DNA from: an uncultured Lachnospiraceae bacterium
Lineage (GTDB): Bacteria > Bacillota > Clostridia > Lachnospirales > Lachnospiraceae
DNA length: 9,994 nt
NCBI GenBank assembly: GCA_905233835.1
Contig: CAJOGB010000027.1
Span: 1 to 9,994, forward strand
Reading direction: 5' to 3'
Made by a program: the position numbers and the translations under genes. Below the pieces are notes generated by a model. It made no database searches, had not been told where the DNA came from, and saw nothing but the letters and a program-made list of their open reading frames with translations. Each line of letters opens with the position of its first letter. Position 1 is the first letter of the stretch. Positions 5,760 to 9,994 of this stretch are shown here, piece after piece.

Positions 5760-6257
5760 ATGGGCGTATTTGATAAAATGTTATCAGCCATGAGATTAGG
5801 TGACGAAGATTACGACGATTACGAAGACGATGATGAATACGAAGATGATGAAGAAGAATCATCAAAATCTATATTTAAAAGACCGGATAACGATTCGGAA
5901 AAGAAATCATCCGGTGCTTCCATTTCAAGATTTTCAACCATGAGAGGCGGAAAGAAGAATAATTCCACCAGCATGGAAGTATGCGTTATTAAACCTTCTT
6001 CTTTTGAAGATGCCAGAGAAATAGCTGAGACATTACTTGCAGATCATACCGTTATTTTGAATATGGAAGGCTTGGATTTAGCTTTAGCGCAGCGTTTAAT
6101 TGATTTTATTTCCGGTGCTTGCTATGCGATTGATGGAAATCTTCAGAAAGTATCAAATTATATTTTCATTATTACACCGGCAAACGTTGATATTTCCGGT
6201 GATTTGCAGGAGTTAATGAGCGCATTTGACTTCTCCGGCATTCAAACCGGTTTTTAA
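5760..6257 (+). CDS. sepF: Cell division protein SepF
   Basis: SepF anchors FtsZ to the membrane and bundles its filaments at the septum, with a role overlapping FtsA. The 165-residue protein has three parts. Residues 1-13 (MGVFDKMLSAMRL) form an amphipathic membrane-binding helix. Residues 15-70 are a disordered linker that begins extremely acidic (Asp/Glu/Tyr, 15-33) and becomes basic and serine-rich. Residues 72-165 are the SepF core (MEVCVIKPSSFEDAREIAE, then DFISGACYAIDGN). Gly119 in the FISGA segment matches the conserved glycine at the dimer interface. AAGGAGA (5747-5753) overlaps the yggS stop codon. The neighbours expected in other Firmicutes (ylmG, ylmH, divIVA) do not follow. Confidence 0.95.
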   Translation: MGVFDKMLSAMRLGDEDYDDYEDDDEYEDDEEESSKSIFKRPDNDSEKKSSGASISRFSTMRGGKKNNSTSMEVCVIKPSSFEDAREIAETLLADHTVILNMEGLDLALAQRLIDFISGACYAIDGNLQKVSNYIFIITPANVDISGDLQELMSAFDFSGIQTGF

Positions 6258-6288
6258 TTAAAAAGAAATGATTATGAAATAATAAGAT

Positions 6289-6320
6289 AAGCCTCCGAAA
6301 GAATAATTTGGAGGCTTTTT
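6289..6320 (+). terminator. Hairpin with T-run between sepF and aroB
   Basis: An 8-bp stem AAGCCTCC (6289-6296) / GGAGGCTT (6310-6317) with a 13-base loop is followed by T through 6320. It has the form of an intrinsic terminator ending the sepF transcript. It lies only 4 bases before the aroB ribosome binding site, so there is no room for an aroB promoter after it. aroB must therefore depend on read-through or on a promoter upstream of the hairpin. The left-arm CCTCC could also pair with the aroB AGGAGG. Confidence 0.75.
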
Positions 6321-6336
6321 CTATAGGAGGATGAAA

Positions 6337-7431
6337 ATGCCAAATATTCTTCCGGTGAAATACGAAGATAAATTTTGCTATAATATTAATTTTCAAAGTT
6401 CTTTCAACAAACTATATGAAAGTTTAATCGAAATTAAACCTAATAAATACGATAAAATATGTGTTGTTACAGACGATATAGTCGAAAAGTACTATTTAGA
6501 TGACGTATTAAATACTTTGAACGATAAATTTAATCTAGTTATAACACACATAATGACGAATGGCGAAAAATCTAAACAATTATCCGAAATAGAGAAATTA
6601 TATGAAGAATTAATTAATCATAACTTCTCCAGAAAAGATTTACTTATCGCTCTCGGTGGTGGCGTCGTCGGAGATATGACCGGTTTTTGTGCATCTACTT
6701 ATTTAAGAGGCATTGATTTTATTCAGATTCCAACTACATTGTTGTCTCAGGTAGACAGCAGTATCGGAGGGAAAACCGGAGTAGACTTTAAAGGCTATAA
6801 AAACATGATTGGTGCGTTTTATATGCCAAAGCTGGTTTATATCAATACAAGCGTATTAAAAACCCTTTCAAAGGAACAATTTGCATGCGGTATGGGGGAA
6901 GTTATTAAATACGGTTGCATTTGGGATTCGAATTTTTATGATTTTTTAAAGAATAACGTTTCTTACATCTTAAACAAAGATGATTCTGTGCTTGAAGAAA
7001 TGATTTATACCTGCTGTGATATTAAGCGTCAAGTAGTGGAAATCGATCCGAAAGAGGAGAGTATTCGATCTTATCTAAACTTTGGTCATACCATCGGCCA
7101 TGCAATTGAAAAAATGTCTGATTTTAAGCTGTTTCACGGTCAGTGTGTTGCCATCGGTATGGTAAGTGCCATGTATTTATCCGTAAAAAAAGGTTGGATA
7201 AGTAGGAATCAACTGGATGATTTAAAAGATTTGCTTATTAAATACAATCTTCCGATAAAAACATCCGATATATCCGCCAAAGATGTTCTTTTGGCTTCAA
7301 AATCAGATAAAAAAATGGAAAACCAAAAGATTAAGTTTATTGTCTTGGAAAAACTCGGCAAAGCTATGCCATACATGGATTTTTCGGACGATGAGCTTTT
7401 GGATGCCATTTCTTATGTAATAGAAGGATAA
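6337..7431 (+). CDS. aroB: 3-dehydroquinate synthase
   Basis: Converts DAHP to 3-dehydroquinate, step two of the shikimate pathway to aromatic amino acids, using NAD and a divalent metal. The 364-residue length is normal. The NAD-binding GGGVVGDMTGF lies at 107-117, and the substrate region IPTTLLSQVDSSIGGKTG at 131-148. Metal ligands are visible as Glu188 (GEVIKYG), His251 (NFGHTIGH) and His267 (FHGQ). I chose the second of two close ATGs: AGGAGG (6325-6330) abuts the ATG at 6331 with no spacing but lies 6 bases before 6337. No other aro gene is nearby. By eye the first third is more AT-rich than its neighbours. lspA follows after 9 bases, so they are probably cotranscribed. Confidence 0.97.
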   Translation: MPNILPVKYEDKFCYNINFQSSFNKLYESLIEIKPNKYDKICVVTDDIVEKYYLDDVLNTLNDKFNLVITHIMTNGEKSKQLSEIEKLYEELINHNFSRKDLLIALGGGVVGDMTGFCASTYLRGIDFIQIPTTLLSQVDSSIGGKTGVDFKGYKNMIGAFYMPKLVYINTSVLKTLSKEQFACGMGEVIKYGCIWDSNFYDFLKNNVSYILNKDDSVLEEMIYTCCDIKRQVVEIDPKEESIRSYLNFGHTIGHAIEKMSDFKLFHGQCVAIGMVSAMYLSVKKGWISRNQLDDLKDLLIKYNLPIKTSDISAKDVLLASKSDKKMENQKIKFIVLEKLGKAMPYMDFSDDELLDAISYVIEG

Positions 7432-7440
7432 ACGTTAGTT

Positions 7441-7953
7441 ATGATATCAAAATCAAAATTTCACTATATATTTGCTGCCGTAATTACAATTGTATTAGTC
7501 GTTTTGGATCAATTTACCAAGTATTTGGCAGTTAAATACCTGTTGGGTACAGAGGGAATTACCCTTATAAAAGGTATTTTGGAACTGCAGTATTTAGAAA
7601 ATACCGGAGCTGCCTTTAGTATTTTAGAAGGAAAAATGATTGTATTTTATGTTTTAACGCTGATTATTGGTGCCGGTATTGTATATTTAATGATTCGAAT
7701 GCCGAAAAAAGGAAAATATTTAACCCTTTTCTATACGTTTTCCGTTCTTTTGGCCGGTGCCTTCGGAAATTTGATTGATCGAGTCGTCCATCATTATGTC
7801 GTGGATTTTATTTATTTTTCGTTGATTGATTTTCCGGTATTTAATGTAGCCGATATCTATGTAACTTTATGCGTATTCTTCATCGTATTCTTAATTTTGT
7901 TTTATTATTCCGAAGATGAAATTAATGCGATTTTTAGCTTTAAAGGAAAGTAG
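7441..7953 (+). CDS. lspA: Lipoprotein signal peptidase (signal peptidase II)
   Basis: A membrane aspartyl protease that removes the signal peptide from prolipoproteins after lipid attachment to the lipobox cysteine. The 170-residue protein has four membrane segments (about 9-29, 66-86, 95-112, 139-157). It also has the family motifs DQFTK (23-27), ENTGAAFSI (53-61), GNLIDR (109-114), VVDF (120-123) and FPVFNVADIYV (131-141). The catalytic aspartates should be Asp122 and Asp138. No good ribosome binding site is at the usual distance: the nearest AAGG is inside the end of aroB about 13 bases upstream, so translation may be coupled to aroB. The next gene starts 2 bases after its stop, the lspA-ylyB pairing also found in Bacillus. 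Confidence 0.97.
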   Translation: MISKSKFHYIFAAVITIVLVVLDQFTKYLAVKYLLGTEGITLIKGILELQYLENTGAAFSILEGKMIVFYVLTLIIGAGIVYLMIRMPKKGKYLTLFYTFSVLLAGAFGNLIDRVVHHYVVDFIYFSLIDFPVFNVADIYVTLCVFFIVFLILFYYSEDEINAIFSFKGK

Positions 7954-7955
7954 GA

Positions 7956-8897
7956 ATGGAACGATTTTTAATTGAAATGGAACAAGACGGAATGCGTATC
8001 GATGCTTGTTTAGCCGATCGTTATCCTGAGTTATCCCGAAGTCACTTCCAGAAGCTGATTAAAGAAAATAATGTTCTTGTTAATGAAAAATCGGTAAAAC
8101 CCAGTTATACATGCACTGTAGATGATGAAATTACCATGCTTCAGGTAGAACCGAAACCCGTTGAAATTGTTCCGGAAGACATTCCTTTGGACGTTTTATA
8201 TGAGGATTCGGATATTCTGGTTGTCAATAAACCGAAGGATATGGTAGTTCATCCTGCAAATGGACATTTAAGCGGAACCCTGGTAAATGCGATCTTATTC
8301 CACTGTAAAGAGGATTTGTCCGGAATTAACGGGGAAATTCGCCCGGGTATAGTGCATCGCATTGACAAAGATACCACAGGAAGCCTTGTTATTTGTAAAA
8401 ATGATAAATCCCATATATTTTTAGCCGAAAAAATAAAAGTTCACGATATTGATCGAATTTATTTGGGGATTGTGAAAGGATCTCATATAAATGATTCCGG
8501 TATCGTAAACGAGCCAATCGGCAGAGATCCCAATAATCGTTTAAAAATGGCTGTAAACTTAAAAAACGGGAAGGAAGCCGTTACTCATTACGTAAAATTA
8601 AAAGAATACGACGGCTATGCATTAATGGCTTTTCGTTTGGAAACAGGAAGAACACACCAAATACGCGTACATATGGCGCATATCGGTTGCCCTCTTTTAG
8701 GTGATGAAGTATATGCTCCGAAGCAATCAAAGTTTAAACTTAACGGACAGTGTTTACATGCATATAAATTAGGCTTTGAACATCCGACAAAAAAGGAATA
8801 TATGGCATTTTATGCACCGATTCCCGATTATTTTTCTCATTTAATGGATGTTTTGCATTTGGAATATGATTTTAAAGAATTGGAAGCTGTAATATAG
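7956..8897 (+). CDS. ylyB: RluA/RluD-family rRNA pseudouridine synthase
   Basis: Isomerises specific uridines to pseudouridine, most likely in 23S rRNA. The 313-residue protein has an N-terminal S4 RNA-binding domain (about 13-60, RIDACLADRYPELSRSHFQKL) followed by the catalytic domain (about 80-300). The catalytic aspartate is Asp137 in GIVHRIDKDTTGSLV, the family signature. LETGRTHQIRVHMAHIGCPL and GDEVY are the other conserved blocks. AAAGGA (7942-7947) inside the end of lspA serves as ribosome binding site, with only 2 bases between the genes. The architecture is closest to RluD, but the exact target uridines cannot be told from sequence. It is the last gene of the run and is followed by a terminator. 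Confidence 0.93.
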   Translation: MERFLIEMEQDGMRIDACLADRYPELSRSHFQKLIKENNVLVNEKSVKPSYTCTVDDEITMLQVEPKPVEIVPEDIPLDVLYEDSDILVVNKPKDMVVHPANGHLSGTLVNAILFHCKEDLSGINGEIRPGIVHRIDKDTTGSLVICKNDKSHIFLAEKIKVHDIDRIYLGIVKGSHINDSGIVNEPIGRDPNNRLKMAVNLKNGKEAVTHYVKLKEYDGYALMAFRLETGRTHQIRVHMAHIGCPLLGDEVYAPKQSKFKLNGQCLHAYKLGFEHPTKKEYMAFYAPIPDYFSHLMDVLHLEYDFKELEAVI

Positions 8898-8899
8898 AT

Positions 8900-8925
8900 A
8901 AAACCGGGATTTAGTCCCGGTTTTT
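8900..8925. terminator. Bidirectional terminator between the pseudouridine synthase and the recombinase
   Basis: A 9-bp stem AAACCGGGA (8901-8909) / TCCCGGTTT (8915-8923) with loop TTTAG is flanked by A on the left and T on the right, so it can work in both directions. The loop contains the stop codon of the minus-strand recombinase (8911-8913). Confidence 0.9.
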
Positions 8926-9978
8926 CTTATAATCTACCGCATTGGCGGCGGTGCGTTTATGTTCATCTTCAATGGCTGCATAGTAATCAATGGTTGTATT
9001 AATGTTTTCGTGACCCAAAACGTCTGCAACAAGACGAATATCACCGGTTTCACGATACAAAGCGGTTCCATAGGTGGAACGAAGCTTATGGGGCGTGATT
9101 TTCTTAGTAGGAACAGCCATTTTAGCGTATTTTTTAACCAAATTCTCTATGGCATCAATACTGATGCGTTTTCCTTGCCTGGAATAGAAGAGTGCCTTTT
9201 CGTGTCCTTCAATTGGAATTATAAGTGCACGTTCAAATTTGATATAATCTTCCAATGTGTCGTGTACGGCATCTCCGAAGTATAAAACGTCCTGACCACC
9301 ACCTTTTCGAACGATGGTAAGTGAGTTGGCACGTAAATCAACATCGTTTAAATCTAAGCCGTTACACTCAGAAACACGAATTCCGGTATTAAGCATCAAA
9401 GTAAGGATTGCCAAATCACGTTTTTGGGTTTTTAAACATAATTTTTTCTGTCGTTCGCTCATTTGACCGTTCCCGGATTGTATACAATCTAAAACCGCCT
9501 GAACCTCATAGGAATTCATACGAACGATGTTTTTATCCTTTTTTAAACGCGGCAAAGGCACCAAAATCATAGGATTTTCCTTGATATTCTTACGTGCGTA
9601 ATGATATTGGTAAAGTCCGCGTAAAGGAGACATTTTACGGGCAATGGCTTTTTTCCCGTTTTCGTGAAAATTATCGTTATCGACGTTTAATTCCAAATAA
9701 CGTTGATATTCGATAATATCTTCGGATGAAAGCTGATCCAATACGTTTAAAGGAATACTTTTAAGTTCAACGTCTTTATAGATAGGGTTTTTATCCTGTA
9801 TAAACTTAAAAAACGTAATTAAGTCATAACTATAAGAAATAAGTGTGGAAGTCTGTGTTGTAACTTCTTTGGAGTAAATATAATCAACAGCCCAGGAAGG
9901 CATTTGATTTAAAAGTTCTCGTAAACGAAGTTTTTGATTTCTGGATTTATCTTTATAGAATTCCGAATCTTTTCCCAT
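8911..9978 (-). CDS. Tyrosine recombinase, XerC/XerD-like
   Basis: A site-specific recombinase that cuts and joins DNA through a covalent 3'-phosphotyrosine. All catalytic residues are present: Arg201 (TGIRVSE), Lys225 (RKGGG), His297 and Arg300 (HKLRSTYG), His323 (LGHENINTT) and the nucleophile Tyr332. Residues 30-140 form the core-binding SAM-like domain. At 355 residues it exceeds XerC/XerD (about 300), mainly through a charged N-terminal extension of about 25 residues. A ribosome binding site (TGAGG, complement of 9986-9990) lies 7 bases before the ATG. No other phage or element genes and no visible attachment-site repeats accompany it, so it looks more like a resident chromosomal recombinase than an active element's integrase. 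Its target site is unknown. Confidence 0.93.
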   Translation of the reverse strand: MGKDSEFYKDKSRNQKLRLRELLNQMPSWAVDYIYSKEVTTQTSTLISYSYDLITFFKFIQDKNPIYKDVELKSIPLNVLDQLSSEDIIEYQRYLELNVDNDNFHENGKKAIARKMSPLRGLYQYHYARKNIKENPMILVPLPRLKKDKNIVRMNSYEVQAVLDCIQSGNGQMSERQKKLCLKTQKRDLAILTLMLNTGIRVSECNGLDLNDVDLRANSLTIVRKGGGQDVLYFGDAVHDTLEDYIKFERALIIPIEGHEKALFYSRQGKRISIDAIENLVKKYAKMAVPTKKITPHKLRSTYGTALYRETGDIRLVADVLGHENINTTIDYYAAIEDEHKRTAANAVDYKKNRD

Positions 9979-9994
9979 GTAAAAACCTCATAAA

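Noticed and set aside
6331..6336. First ATG of aroB
   Set aside because: The ribosome binding site AGGAGG abuts it with no spacing, whereas the ATG at 6337 has 6 bases.
8898..8935. Attachment site for the tyrosine recombinase
   Set aside because: The only symmetric sequence here is a terminator with T-runs; no second copy or core repeat is seen elsewhere in the window.
8959..9285. 108-residue open frame on the plus strand
   Set aside because: It is a shadow of the recombinase gene, with no ribosome binding site and low-likelihood composition.
1..9994. CRISPR arrays, tRNA or rRNA genes, and insertion sequences
   Set aside because: No regularly spaced repeats, cloverleaf-like segments, rRNA sequence or transposase genes were recognised on either strand.

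Overview
The window comes from a low-GC Gram-positive bacterium, most likely a Clostridia member of the Lachnospiraceae type. The signs are AT-rich genes, strong AGGAGG ribosome binding sites, a Firmicutes-type L20 leader ahead of infC-rpmI-rplT, the divergent lexA/yneA arrangement, a ylmE-sepF pair and a lspA-rluA-type pair. This placement rests on gene content and order; no search was run.

Layout: (a) 1-353 is a broken left edge. The 3' part of rsfS (+) is joined head to head to a minus-strand coding fragment resembling the C-terminus of a type I restriction HsdR subunit, and a 6-bp inverted repeat sits exactly at the join. (b) 357-1480 is an SOS module: lexA (-) and a YneA-like membrane/LysM protein (+) diverge from a region with several LexA-box-like sequences overlapping both promoters. 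A bidirectional terminator separates rsfS from lexA. (c) 1545-2270 is a PlsC-family acyltransferase with its own candidate promoter. (d) 2297-3625 is the translation operon: promoter, L20-type attenuator leader, infC (AUU start), rpmI, rplT and a strong terminator. (e) 3668-6257 holds an orphan HlyD-like membrane protein, yggS/ylmE and sepF, tightly packed. (f) 6289-8897 holds a hairpin, then aroB, lspA and a RluA-family pseudouridine synthase. (g) 8911-9978 is a tyrosine recombinase on the minus strand that shares a bidirectional terminator with the preceding gene.

How the genes work together: LexA would repress itself and the division inhibitor YneA until DNA damage. SepF, from the neighbouring cluster, anchors and organises FtsZ, so the window holds both a positive and a damage-induced negative factor for division. 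infC-rpmI-rplT is self-limiting through L20. LspA matures lipoproteins, AroB feeds the shikimate pathway, and the pseudouridine synthase modifies rRNA.

Most of the window is ordinary core genome, and I do not see a convincing new multi-gene system. The points most worth a second look are the head-to-head join near 106-122, the dense SOS operator region, the L20 attenuator, the hairpin whose left arm could also pair with the aroB ribosome binding site, and the orphan HlyD-like protein in a division cluster. No stretch longer than 300 bases lacks a gene; the longest non-coding stretch (2271-2462) is the infC promoter and leader.
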